In this document: piece after piece, positions 1-8,023 of the stretch
Layout: every line of letters begins with the position of its first letter
Numbering within the stretch: position 1 is the first letter of the stretch
Source: an uncultured Mucilaginibacter sp.
GTDB taxonomy: Bacteria; Bacteroidota; Bacteroidia; Sphingobacteriales; Sphingobacteriaceae
Reading direction: 5' to 3'
NCBI RefSeq assembly: GCF_913773635.1
Contig: NZ_CAJYGQ010000003.1
Span: forward strand, 310,001-374,000
DNA: 64,000 bases
Made by a program: the position numbers and the translations under genes
Notes under the pieces: model-generated
Seen by the model: only the letters and a program-made list of their open reading frames with translations
The model's database searches: none
What the model was told of the DNA's origin: nothing

Positions 1-31
1 GAGAGGCTTTCTTTTTAAATAATCCGAACAT
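1..31 (-). CDS. Start of an unidentified protein leaving the left edge
   Basis: On the minus strand an ATG at 31 opens a frame reading MFGLFKKKAS before the window ends. A short start of the type M-F-G-L-F-K-K-K is common to several unrelated cytoplasmic or membrane-associated bacterial proteins, so no function can be given. It would be divergently transcribed from the gene at 370. Only ten codons are visible, so this is a weak call resting on the typical lysine-rich N-terminus. Confidence 0.4.
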   Translation of the reverse strand, partial: MFGLFKKKAS

Positions 32-369
32 ATTGCTTATTGCTGAGCTGTACAAAGATAGAGAATTTAAACACCTTAATATTTTCGGAGGTTAAATCAC
101 ATCCTGCAACTTTAAATTTAAAACACTTAGTACATACTGATGTTTTAACACATAACCTGAATTATAACCGCAAGCAATAAAGGTTAAAATTGCCTTTTGA
201 TTACTGAAAATGTAACCAATGATTAATCTCTTAAAGGTTGTGTTAAAGTATTAAAAGGGAATAATTAATTGTAATATATTTGAAGAATGCCTTGTATTAT
301 AGGCAAATAACATTTTAACAGATTGAAAAAGAAAAAGCCTTCGCAAGTTGGCCTTGCACACGTATTGAA
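32..369. other. AT-rich intergenic region without a recognised gene
   Basis: This 338-base stretch separates the left-edge frame from the gene at 370. It is AT-rich and I see no open frame with protein-like composition, no strong hairpin followed by a T run, and no clean TTTG/TAnnTTTG promoter pair. It presumably holds two divergent promoters. Confidence 0.5.
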
Positions 370-981
370 ATGAGGAAGCTATTGGTTGGCATATGGTTGT
401 TGTTGCTTGTAATAGCGGTGGGTGGCTTGTTTTGGTATAATGAATATCGTTACACTTTGCCTACCCCTGTACCAGTAAATTACAAGGCGGTAAGCAACGG
501 TACTATAATTAAGCTTCCAAATGGTGTAAGAACAACTAAAGCCAGGCCTGTGCTGCTTCATTTTTTCAATCCCGATTGTCCATGTTCGAGGTTCAACCTT
601 AAGCATGTAAAATCATTAATAGCACAATACGGTAACGAGGTTGATTTTGCCGTTGTACTTGTTACTAAAAAACAAATAACAGAACAAGAGGTGAGGCAAA
701 GGTATGATCTTAACGTGCCTGTATTTAAAAATGCTGCGCTTGCTACAGCGTGCGGCGTTTACTCGACACCTCAGGCAGTAATTTTAAATGCACAAAACCA
801 ACTCATGTACCGCGGTAATTACAATAGCAGCCGGTACTGTACCGATAAAAAAACCGAATACGCCCGTTTGGCATTAACCGATGTATTGCAGCATATGCCG
901 GTGGCAACGTTGCCCATGGCAACCAAAGCATACGGATGCAGCCTGGCAGAAAATTTAAAAGCAGAAAGAAATGTCCAATAA
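370..981 (+). CDS. Membrane-anchored thioredoxin-like protein (DUF6436-like)
   Basis: A 203-residue protein with one N-terminal membrane helix (about residues 4-23) and a periplasmic thioredoxin-like fold. The redox site reads NPDCPCSR, so the usual CxxC is replaced by Cys70-Pro-Cys72, and the cis-proline loop is visible in GVYSTPQ. This matches the DUF6436/AhpC-like membrane thioredoxins seen in Bacteroidota, whose substrate is not known. Its stop codon overlaps the start of the following hybrid histidine kinase by 11 bases, so the two are translationally linked. Fold confidence is good; a role in sensing or reducing something for the kinase is inference from the overlap. Confidence 0.75.
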   Translation: MRKLLVGIWLLLLVIAVGGLFWYNEYRYTLPTPVPVNYKAVSNGTIIKLPNGVRTTKARPVLLHFFNPDCPCSRFNLKHVKSLIAQYGNEVDFAVVLVTKKQITEQEVRQRYDLNVPVFKNAALATACGVYSTPQAVILNAQNQLMYRGNYNSSRYCTDKKTEYARLALTDVLQHMPVATLPMATKAYGCSLAENLKAERNVQ

Positions 982-3340
982 CGAATATCAGGAAAAACTG
1001 AGCGCAGAAGTCAAAAAGCGCTCTGACAAGCTTATGGACTATTTTCTGGTTGCTTATGCGGCAGCAGGAGTTGGGCTTTCATTATATTATGATACGCTGA
1101 GCATGGCACTGTGGATTACCACGCTATGTCTTTCGGCATATTACAGCGTAAAGTTTCTTTTGCCAAAGTCAAACCTGTACCAATATGTATTGAGTGCCGT
1201 TTTGGGTATTTTTATGGCACAATTTATATACCAGATGCATGGTATGTTTGAAATGCATTTTTTTGCATTTATAGGTAGCGCCGTACTAATAACTTACCAA
1301 AACTGGCGCTTACAAATTCCTATGCTCATTGTAGTAGGCATACATCATGCTACGGTTGGGTACTTGCAGCATATAGGGGTTGATGGTGCTTACGTTACAC
1401 AGGTTGATGATTTGGATTTGCAAACCATTATTATTCATTTGTCCCTTACTTGTGTTATATTTTTCATAAGTGGACTTTGGGCTTACCAGTTAGATAAATA
1501 CGGAAAAATACAGGTTAAACAGGCTATTGAACTGGGCGAATTGCATAAAGAGGCCATGTTGAATATGGAGCGTCAGCGTAATGCTGAAGCACTTGCTTTA
1601 TATAACGCCCAACTACTGCAAAAAAATGAAGAACTTGAGGTTGCACACCGCGAGGCCGAAGAGGCACGCGAAGAGGCGGTAGCTGCGCAGGAAGAAGCCA
1701 TAGCTGCACAGGAAGAAGCTATTGATGCCAAAGAAGAGGCAGAAAAAGCTAACCAGGCAAAAAGTATTTTTCTGGCCATGATGAGCCATGAAATACGCAC
1801 GCCCATGAATGGTGTGATAGGCATGTCGGGTTTATTGGCCGAAACTGCCCTTACTGACCAGCAACGCATGTATACCGATACCATTAACAACTGCGGTGAA
1901 AACCTGTTGGTGTTGATTAATAATATACTTGATTTCTCGAAAATTGAGGCTGGTAATATGGAGCTGGAGCGTGAAGACTTTAACTTACATTACTGTATTG
2001 AGGACGTGCTTGACATATTTGGTAAAACGGCATCACAAAAAGGTATTGAGCTGGCTTACCTGGTTGATAAGCGCGTACCGGCGCAAATTGTGGGCGATAA
2101 GGTAAGGTTGCAGCAGGTGCTTACCAACCTGGTGGGCAATGCGCTTAAATTTACCACCTATGGTGAAGTTATAATTAAGGTAGAGCAAAGCGAACCTGAA
2201 GACGCCTATGGCGAAATAGAACTCAGATTTGAGGTTAAGGATACGGGTATTGGCATTCCTCCCGAAAAAATAGACCGCTTATTTAAGGCATTTACTCAGG
2301 TTGATTCATCAACAACTCGAAAGTACGGTGGCACAGGTTTGGGTTTGGTTATATGCGATAAGCTGGTGAAGCTTATGGGAGGCGATATAAGCGTTTGCAG
2401 TAAAGACCGTAAAGGATCTACATTTACATTCAGCATTAAAACCAAACCGGGCGTTAAGGTTTTGCAAACTACGGTAACTCCGCTGATGTTAGATCAGGCG
2501 GGTAAAAAAGTTTTGGTAGTTGATGATCATGCCATTAATCGTAAAATTTTAAAAGATCAGCTTGAAAACTGGAAACTTAAACCTGTAATTGCCAAATCGG
2601 GTATGGAAGCCATTGAATTAATGGCTAATCAGCTTAATCCTGATTTAATAATCACAGACGCGCAGATGCCTGATATTCATGGTGTGCAGTTGGCAGAAAG
2701 TATTAAAAAGCAGTATCCGGCTATACCTATTATCCTGCTTAGTTCAATAGGGCATGAGCATGCACGTGAACATGGTAAATTGTTTACATATGTACTTAAT
2801 AAACCCATTAGGCAAGATGATTTGAACCGGTATGTATTCAACAGCCTGTCGGTTAAAAGTCAGCAAAATACCGAGGAGAAGGTTACTAAAAGCCGCCTGA
2901 GTGTTGATTTTGCACAGCGTAACCCGCTTAACATATTAGTTGCTGAGGATAACAAAATAAATCAGAATGTTATTAAGCACATCTTAAGCAAACTGGGCTA
3001 TCAGCCTCAAATTGTTGAAAACGGACTGGAGGCAGTTGCTGCATGTCGTTCAGCTAAATTTGATATAATACTGATGGACATGCAAATGCCCGAAATGGAT
3101 GGCCTGGAAGCTACTACAGTAATACGTAAGGCATTTGGTGCTCAGCCCGTAATTATTGCGCTTACAGCTAATACCATGCAAGGCGACCGTGAAGAATGTT
3201 TACTGGCAGGAATGAATGATTATATAAGTAAACCGGTGAAAACCGATGAATTGATGGATAAGCTGCAACAGTGGTATGCTTTTTTACAACACACAACTGA
3301 GAGCATGAGTGCCGGGGATACTATTGAAGATGCTGTATAA
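971..3340 (+). CDS. Hybrid sensor histidine kinase with two receiver domains
   Basis: A 789-residue protein. Residues 25-172 form a multi-helix membrane sensor containing a histidine-rich motif (EMHFFAF near 94-100, then YQNWR and a HH pair at 125-126) like that found in some bacterial chemoreceptors and cyclases. A long coiled coil (about 180-262) with heptad repeats leads to the HisKA site SHEIRTP (His273), the HATPase domain (about 380-500), and two receiver domains with predicted phospho-acceptors Asp563 and Asp703. There is no HTH output, so the phosphate should pass to another protein or an Hpt domain elsewhere. It overlaps the thioredoxin-like gene upstream. The first receiver is more divergent (VDDH, TDAQMPD), the second canonical ([14 protein letters not shown]). 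Confidence 0.9.
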   Translation: MSNNEYQEKLSAEVKKRSDKLMDYFLVAYAAAGVGLSLYYDTLSMALWITTLCLSAYYSVKFLLPKSNLYQYVLSAVLGIFMAQFIYQMHGMFEMHFFAFIGSAVLITYQNWRLQIPMLIVVGIHHATVGYLQHIGVDGAYVTQVDDLDLQTIIIHLSLTCVIFFISGLWAYQLDKYGKIQVKQAIELGELHKEAMLNMERQRNAEALALYNAQLLQKNEELEVAHREAEEAREEAVAAQEEAIAAQEEAIDAKEEAEKANQAKSIFLAMMSHEIRTPMNGVIGMSGLLAETALTDQQRMYTDTINNCGENLLVLINNILDFSKIEAGNMELEREDFNLHYCIEDVLDIFGKTASQKGIELAYLVDKRVPAQIVGDKVRLQQVLTNLVGNALKFTTYGEVIIKVEQSEPEDAYGEIELRFEVKDTGIGIPPEKIDRLFKAFTQVDSSTTRKYGGTGLGLVICDKLVKLMGGDISVCSKDRKGSTFTFSIKTKPGVKVLQTTVTPLMLDQAGKKVLVVDDHAINRKILKDQLENWKLKPVIAKSGMEAIELMANQLNPDLIITDAQMPDIHGVQLAESIKKQYPAIPIILLSSIGHEHAREHGKLFTYVLNKPIRQDDLNRYVFNSLSVKSQQNTEEKVTKSRLSVDFAQRNPLNILVAEDNKINQNVIKHILSKLGYQPQIVENGLEAVAACRSAKFDIILMDMQMPEMDGLEATTVIRKAFGAQPVIIALTANTMQGDREECLLAGMNDYISKPVKTDELMDKLQQWYAFLQHTTESMSAGDTIEDAV
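1679..1741 (+). repeat. Three in-frame 21-bp tandem repeats in the coiled coil
   Basis: Three consecutive 21-base units encode the heptads [14 protein letters not shown] and IDAKEEA (residues 237-257 of the hybrid kinase). Each unit is exactly one heptad, so gain or loss by slippage would lengthen or shorten the linker while keeping both reading frame and coiled-coil register. Confidence 0.8.
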
Positions 3341-3367
3341 AGGCTTTATTAGTCATCTTTAAAGCAA

Positions 3368-3428
3368 AATGCCGTTTCAACTTGGAGAATAATCTACTTA
3401 TAGATTTCTCGTTAGTTGAAACGGCATT
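3368..3428. repeat. Palindromic intergenic repeat, copy A
   Basis: A 15-base outer stem, AATGCCGTTTCAACT at 3368-3382, pairs perfectly with 3414-3428. An inner pair is GAGAATAATCT (3385-3395) with AGATTTCTC (3402-3410). The inner motif is shared with the element at 4314-4393, so this looks like a member of a mobile REP/BIME-like family. It lies between convergent genes and could also serve as a terminator, although no T run follows. Confidence 0.7.
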
Positions 3429-3451
3429 AGTTTATTATTACAGATTGTGTT

Positions 3452-4282
3452 TTATTTCACATCAACCACTGCTAAGGGATCCATATCGGTATAAACCTGG
3501 TTCTCTCCGGCCATACCCCAAATAAATGCGTAGTTGCTGGTTCCGCAACCAAAGTGTACGCTCCATGGTGGCGATATTACAGCATCGTGATTTTGCATTA
3601 CCAAACTTTTAGTGGCTTGTGGTTCGCCCATGAAGTGGAATAAGCGTTGGTTCTCCGGTAAATCAAAGTAAAAGTAAACTTCGGTACGGCGGGTGTGCGT
3701 GTGCGGCGGAATAGAGTTCCAAACGCTGCCTGTTTCAAGCACAGTTAAACCCATTACCAATTGGCAGCTGCGTATGCCATCTAAGTGTATGTATTTATAA
3801 ATTGTACGCTTATTTGATGTGGTGATGTCACCTAACTGAACCGGGGCCGCTTCTTCTTTAGTCATTAAGCGGTTTGGATAGTTAGCGTGTGCCGGATTTG
3901 ATAGTAAATAATATACTGCAGGATTCTCAGCATCAACACTTTTAAAGCTAACATCTTTAGTGCCTTTACCCAGATAAACGCAGCTCATTTTCTCAACATT
4001 ATAGGTAACGCCGTCCGCAACAACAACGCCACTACCACCAACGTTAATTATGCCAATTTCTCTGCGCTCCAAAAAGTACTCGGCCCGCAATTCAGGATGA
4101 TTATCTAAAGTTACTTCGGTGTTTACCGGCTTTACGCCGCCAACGATGGTACGGTCGTAATGTGAGTAAACGGTGGTTAATTTATCAGCCTGCATCAAAT
4201 TTTCTACCAGAAACGACTCGCGTAGTTCCTCGGTAGTCATACGGCTTACTTCTTTCTTGCTATGTTCAAATCTTATTTCCAT
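3452..4282 (-). CDS. kduI: 5-dehydro-4-deoxy-D-glucuronate isomerase
   Basis: KduI (276 aa, the usual family length) interconverts 5-keto-4-deoxyuronate (DKI) and 2,5-diketo-3-deoxygluconate in the cytoplasm, the step after oligogalacturonides have been cleaved to unsaturated monomers. The bicupin zinc site is intact: His194, His196 (PPHTHTRRTEVY), Glu201 and His243 match the known ligands. It lies 163 bases downstream of kduD on the same strand, with a palindromic repeat in the gap. The family assignment is secure. The product feeds KduD, so the pair form one pathway module. Confidence 0.96.
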   Translation of the reverse strand: MEIRFEHSKKEVSRMTTEELRESFLVENLMQADKLTTVYSHYDRTIVGGVKPVNTEVTLDNHPELRAEYFLERREIGIINVGGSGVVVADGVTYNVEKMSCVYLGKGTKDVSFKSVDAENPAVYYLLSNPAHANYPNRLMTKEEAAPVQLGDITTSNKRTIYKYIHLDGIRSCQLVMGLTVLETGSVWNSIPPHTHTRRTEVYFYFDLPENQRLFHFMGEPQATKSLVMQNHDAVISPPWSVHFGCGTSNYAFIWGMAGENQVYTDMDPLAVVDVK

Positions 4283-4313
4283 TACAATTAGTTTGTATGT
4301 TTATTATAAAACC

Positions 4314-4393
4314 TGTCATTTTGAGGAATGAGAAATCTATTACTATTGCTTAGCTTATCGCTTTGAAAGATTTCTCCTAATTTCAAAATGACA
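4314..4393. repeat. Palindromic intergenic repeat, copy B
   Basis: An 80-base imperfect palindrome: TGTCATTTTGA (4314-4324) pairs with TCAAAATGACA (4383-4393), and GAGAAATCT (4330-4338) with AGATTTCTC (4368-4376). The inner GAGAAATCT/AGATTTCTC pair recurs in the copy at 3368-3428. Its position between kduD and kduI means it would form a hairpin in their shared transcript and could influence mRNA stability or read-through. Confidence 0.75.
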
Positions 4394-4445
4394 AGAGTGT
4401 AAAGTTGAAATTAAAGAGTGTGGCTCTTGATTCCTGACTCTTAGC

Positions 4446-5219
4446 TTATCTCCCCATCCAGCCGCCGTCAACGGTAAGCAGGTGGCCTGTTACATAGTCG
4501 CCGGCTTTTGATGCCAGGAACACTGCTGGTCCTTTAAAGTCTTGCGGTTCGCCCCAGCGGCCGGCCGGTATACGGTCAAGTATGCTTTTGCTGCGGTCAG
4601 GATCGTTACGCAAAGCTTCGGTGTTATCAGTAGCAATATAGCCAGGAGCAATACCATTTACGGTTACTCCTTTTGAGGTCCACTCGTTGGCTAACGCTTT
4701 AACCAAACTGGCTAAGGCGCCTTTGCTTGCTGCATATCCAGGTACATTTATACCACCCTGAAAGCTAAGTAACGAACAGGTGAAAATAATACGGCCGCTA
4801 CCTTGCGTAATCATGTGCTTGCCAATTTCGCGCGCAAGTATAAACGGTGCGTCAAGGTTCAATGATAATACATTGTCCCAATACTCATCAGGATGTTCGG
4901 CAGCGGGCTTACGCATAATAGTGCCTGCGTTATTTACTAGAATGTCTATGCGCGGGTTTTCGGCCAAAAGCTTATTTACAAAATCGTACAGGCCTTCGCG
5001 GTTGCCAAGGTTAGCCTGGTAAGCTTTAAACTTGCGGCCCAATGCAGTTACCTCTTTTTCTACATCACTGCCCTCTAAGGCAATTGAACCCGATACCACA
5101 ATAATATCAGCACCGGCTTCGGCCAAACCAATAGCCATACCTTTGCCAATACCTTTGTTGCCGCCGGTTACCAGCGCAGTTTTGCCTGTAAGATCAAATA
5201 AGTTTAATAAATCGCTCAT
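4446..5219 (-). CDS. kduD: 2-dehydro-3-deoxy-D-gluconate 5-dehydrogenase
   Basis: KduD (257 aa) is a short-chain dehydrogenase that reduces 2,5-diketo-3-deoxygluconate to 2-keto-3-deoxygluconate with NAD(P)H. The Rossmann motif TGGNKGIG is at 18-25, the NNAG motif near 96-99, and the catalytic residues Ser149, Tyr162 and Lys166 (YAASK) are present. It is 33 bases downstream of the NTF2-like gene and upstream of kduI on the minus strand. The adjacent kduI makes KduD much more likely than another SDR activity. Confidence 0.94.
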   Translation of the reverse strand: MSDLLNLFDLTGKTALVTGGNKGIGKGMAIGLAEAGADIIVVSGSIALEGSDVEKEVTALGRKFKAYQANLGNREGLYDFVNKLLAENPRIDILVNNAGTIMRKPAAEHPDEYWDNVLSLNLDAPFILAREIGKHMITQGSGRIIFTCSLLSFQGGINVPGYAASKGALASLVKALANEWTSKGVTVNGIAPGYIATDNTEALRNDPDRSKSILDRIPAGRWGEPQDFKGPAVFLASKAGDYVTGHLLTVDGGWMGR

Positions 5220-5251
5220 TATGTATGTATGATGATATTGTTAGTTGAAAA

Positions 5252-5713
5252 TTACGCTACCGGGGGTTTTACCGCCTGGCGCGCCAGTAAAATCCATTGT
5301 CCTTTAACTTTTTGAAATACCAGTATTATCCAAAGTTTTACATTGCCAGGGGCTTTACCTTTATCGGCTGTTGCACCGGCCAGAGTATGGCGTACAATAG
5401 CTGTACTGCCCGAAACGGTTACTGTTTGATCAGTGAAATCCAGGCTGGTAAAATCAGTTTCGCCGGTTAAAAATGAACGTAAAAATTCCTGTTTGTTTTG
5501 AATTTTTCCGCCTGAATGTCCAAACGTTAACTTTTCAGACGCTGCGGCCGACAGGCGGGCGCTATCCGGATTGAGCATAAGCTTACGCAGGCTTTCTACC
5601 GTTTCCTCAACCTGCTTTTTTGCGTTCACCTTATTTTTCTTTTGAGCTTTCAGCGTTGTTGCTGTGCTTACCATTAGTACAAAGGCTAGTAGTGCCAGCT
5701 TTATATTTTTCAT
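5252..5713 (-). CDS. Secreted NTF2/SnoaL-like protein
   Basis: A 153-residue protein with a clear signal peptide (lysines, hydrophobic core, then LKAQ near residue 24), so it is exported. The remainder resembles the SnoaL/DUF4440 branch of the NTF2 fold: an N-terminal helix with VEESL-type residues and a curved sheet including TAIVRHTLAG and LWIILVFQKVKGQWILLARQ. No catalytic residues can be assigned. It is the first gene of a probable operon with kduD (33-base gap) and kduI, so a role in uronate handling is possible but unproven. Confidence 0.75.
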   Translation of the reverse strand: MKNIKLALLAFVLMVSTATTLKAQKKNKVNAKKQVEETVESLRKLMLNPDSARLSAAASEKLTFGHSGGKIQNKQEFLRSFLTGETDFTSLDFTDQTVTVSGSTAIVRHTLAGATADKGKAPGNVKLWIILVFQKVKGQWILLARQAVKPPVA

Positions 5714-5856
5714 AGATTAATACAGGTATAAATGAAAGTAAAACGTGTTGTTAACTTGTATAATACGATGCTTTGCAAATGTAATGCGTTCTTTTATAGA
5801 TAAAACCATAAAGTGATTTTTATTTACCCTTAACCGGCCGTTTAAATAAAAGAAAT

Positions 5857-5887
5857 TTTGCATACGTAAGCAAATCAGCTACTTTTG
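5857..5887 (+). promoter_or_regulatory. Bacteroidota-type promoter for the symporter operon
   Basis: TTTG at 5857-5860, a 19-base spacer and TACTTTTG at 5880-5887 match the Bacteroidota housekeeping consensus (TTTG, N19, TAnnTTTG) exactly. It sits 23 bases before the start codon at 5911. Confidence 0.8.
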
Positions 5888-5910
5888 CGTTTAAGAAATT
5901 AAACATTGCT

Positions 5911-6096
5911 ATGTCACACCACGAAGAAGATAAATCAAACGATCAATACTATTATATTGTAGCTCTTTTAGCCGGCTTATTTGTTGGTTTTATTGTTGAT
6001 AGAGGTGCTATTTACATCCCAATTGGTGGTGTATTGGGATTATTAACTGCTGCCTTATTTATCAAGTTTTTGGTAAGAGGCCGCCACGATGTATAA
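5911..6096 (+). CDS. Small two-helix membrane protein
   Basis: A 61-residue protein with a hydrophilic, histidine- and acid-rich start (MSHHEEDKSND) followed by two predicted membrane helices (about residues 14-30 and 33-53) separated by a short Asp-Arg loop, and a basic tail. I do not recognise a named family. It is the first gene behind a consensus promoter and overlaps the next small gene by 8 bases, which in turn overlaps the symporter, so it may be an accessory subunit of that transporter. Confidence 0.65.
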   Translation: MSHHEEDKSNDQYYYIVALLAGLFVGFIVDRGAIYIPIGGVLGLLTAALFIKFLVRGRHDV

Positions 6097-6220
6097 TTCT
6101 GATAAGGAGAAAGAATTACCTTCATTTATAAAAAACTGGAACCAGTTTTACGGTATCATTATCGTATGGCTGGTTTTTTTAATTTTTGTATTTTGGCTCA
6201 TCACTATTTATTTTAGATGA
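6089..6220 (+). CDS. 43-residue single-helix membrane protein upstream of the symporter
   Basis: This small gene starts with ATG at 6089 inside the end of the previous gene and stops at 6218-6220, overlapping the symporter start (6217) in an ATGA arrangement. It encodes a charged N-terminus (MYNSDKEKELP) and one long membrane helix (about residues 21-41). The double translational overlap with neighbours on both sides is the main reason for believing it is expressed. Small one-helix partners upstream of sodium:solute symporters are known in other bacteria, for example YhdT before panF, which suggests an accessory role. Confidence 0.7.
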   Translation: MYNSDKEKELPSFIKNWNQFYGIIIVWLVFLIFVFWLITIYFR

Positions 6221-7923
6221 GTGTAATTGACTGGATTGTTTTAGCGGTCACGCTGCTTGTAATTATTGCTTACGGCATATACAAAAGCAGTGGCAGTAAA
6301 AACCTCGATCAGTACCTTGTTGGAGGGCGGTCATTGCCCTGGTATCATATCGGGCTTTCGGTTATGGCTACCCAGGCCAGTGCTATAACCTTCCTTTCGG
6401 CACCCGGGCTTGCCTATTCAGACGGGATGCGCTTTGTGCAATTTTACTTTGGCTTACCACTAGCCATGGTAGTGCTTTGCATAACCTTTGTACCTATATT
6501 CCATAAGCTTAGGGTTTATACCGCTTATGAATACCTCGAGCAGCGCTTTGACTTAAAAACGCGGGCCTTAACAGCATTTTTGTTTCTTATACAAAGAGGC
6601 TTATCAACAGGCATAACCATTTACGCGCCTTCTATAATACTTTCGGCCATTTTACAAATTAACGTAGTGTATACTACGCTGTTTATTGGTACGCTGGTAA
6701 TTGTATATACGGTTTGGGGTGGCACTAAGGCTGTATCATATACACAAATGCTGCAAATGAGTATAATATTTGCCGGTATGTTTCTGGCCGGAGTGCTGGT
6801 GGTGATGATGCTTCCGGATGGGGTTCATTTTAAGAACTCACTGCAAATAGCTGGTAAGTTAGGGCGGATAAATGCAATAGACTGGAAGTTTGATGCAAAA
6901 AACCAATACAATGTTTGGAGCGGTTTAATTGGTGGTTTTTTTTTGCAGCTGTCCTATTTTGGTACTGATCAAAGCCAGGTTGGGCGCTATTTAACAGGTA
7001 GCTCGGTAGGGCAAAGCCGTTTGGGTTTACTCATGAACGGGCTAATAAAAATTCCCATGCAGTTTCTTATACTGCTTATTGGTGTTTTAGTATTTAGCTT
7101 TTACCAGTTTAACCAGCCGCCTATGTTTTTTAATAAAAACGAGGTAGACCAAGTGAAGAAAAGCAGGTATGCCACTCAATATCATACGCTTGAAAAGCAA
7201 TACGCCGATGCTTTTAAACAACGTAAAGAGGCTGCCACGAAGCTAACGGAAGCGCTTAACACAAATAACAACGATGCTATTTATTTTGCCGAAGGCAGGC
7301 TGCATGCGGCGCAAGCTCAAACAGATACTTTGCGTAACCGTGGCATTGCGCTAATGAAGCAAAATAATAAGCTGGCCGATGTAAACGACACCAACTACGT
7401 ATTCCTGAATTTTGTAACCCATTACCTGCCGCGTGGCTTAATTGGCCTCTTAATAGCAATTGTATTTCTGGCTTCCATGGGTTCAACAGCCAGTGCGCTT
7501 AACTCGTTGGCATCAACTACCGTAATTGATATTTATAAGCGCGTAATAAATAAAAACGCCACCGATGGGCAGTATGTAACGGCATCACGTTTGGCTACTG
7601 TTTTTTGGGGTATAATTTGTCTTCTGATGGCATTGTATGCAGGGCAATTGGGCAACTTGCTTGAAGCGGTAAATAAACTGGGGTCTTACATTTACGGTGT
7701 AATATTAGGTGTGTTTGTGGTAGCCTTTTATTTAAAAAAAATACGTGGAAATGCTGTATTTATAGCCGCCCTGTTTGCTGAGGTTATTGTAATATACTGC
7801 GGCTACACCGAAACAATGGCTTACCTGTGGCTAAATGCAATAGGCTGTTTAAGCGTGGTTTTGCTTGCATGGCTGGCAGATAAGTTGCTGCCAAAATCTT
7901 TGGCTGATAGCCTAGCTTCATAA
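6217..7923 (+). CDS. Sodium:solute symporter family transporter (SLC5/SSS)
   Basis: A 568-residue inner-membrane transporter of the SSS/SLC5 family. The family's N-terminal pattern DQYLVGGRSLPWYHIGLS is at 31-48 and the sodium-site region FLASMGSTASALNSLASTT at 417-435. About 90 residues (301-395) between two helices form a charged, helical, probably coiled-coil insertion not needed by the core fold. The substrate cannot be read from sequence; sugars or uronates are possible given the kdu genes nearby, but that is inference. It ends the operon that begins at 5911. Confidence 0.88.
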   Translation: MSVIDWIVLAVTLLVIIAYGIYKSSGSKNLDQYLVGGRSLPWYHIGLSVMATQASAITFLSAPGLAYSDGMRFVQFYFGLPLAMVVLCITFVPIFHKLRVYTAYEYLEQRFDLKTRALTAFLFLIQRGLSTGITIYAPSIILSAILQINVVYTTLFIGTLVIVYTVWGGTKAVSYTQMLQMSIIFAGMFLAGVLVVMMLPDGVHFKNSLQIAGKLGRINAIDWKFDAKNQYNVWSGLIGGFFLQLSYFGTDQSQVGRYLTGSSVGQSRLGLLMNGLIKIPMQFLILLIGVLVFSFYQFNQPPMFFNKNEVDQVKKSRYATQYHTLEKQYADAFKQRKEAATKLTEALNTNNNDAIYFAEGRLHAAQAQTDTLRNRGIALMKQNNKLADVNDTNYVFLNFVTHYLPRGLIGLLIAIVFLASMGSTASALNSLASTTVIDIYKRVINKNATDGQYVTASRLATVFWGIICLLMALYAGQLGNLLEAVNKLGSYIYGVILGVFVVAFYLKKIRGNAVFIAALFAEVIVIYCGYTETMAYLWLNAIGCLSVVLLAWLADKLLPKSLADSLAS

Positions 7924-7957
7924 GAGTCATACCTGCTAAACTTTCTTAAAACTATAA

Positions 7958-7992
7958 ATAAAAAAAGCTCCAACTAATAGTGGAGCTTTTTA
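7958..7992. terminator. Bidirectional terminator between the symporter and gltX
   Basis: The stem AAAAAAGCTCCA (7961-7972) pairs with TGGAGCTTTTT (7981-7991). An A run on one side and a T run on the other let it act in both directions between these convergent genes. Confidence 0.85.
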
Positions 7993-8023
7993 TGTAAGTA
8001 AGCTTGAGAGCTTGCGGTTAATA

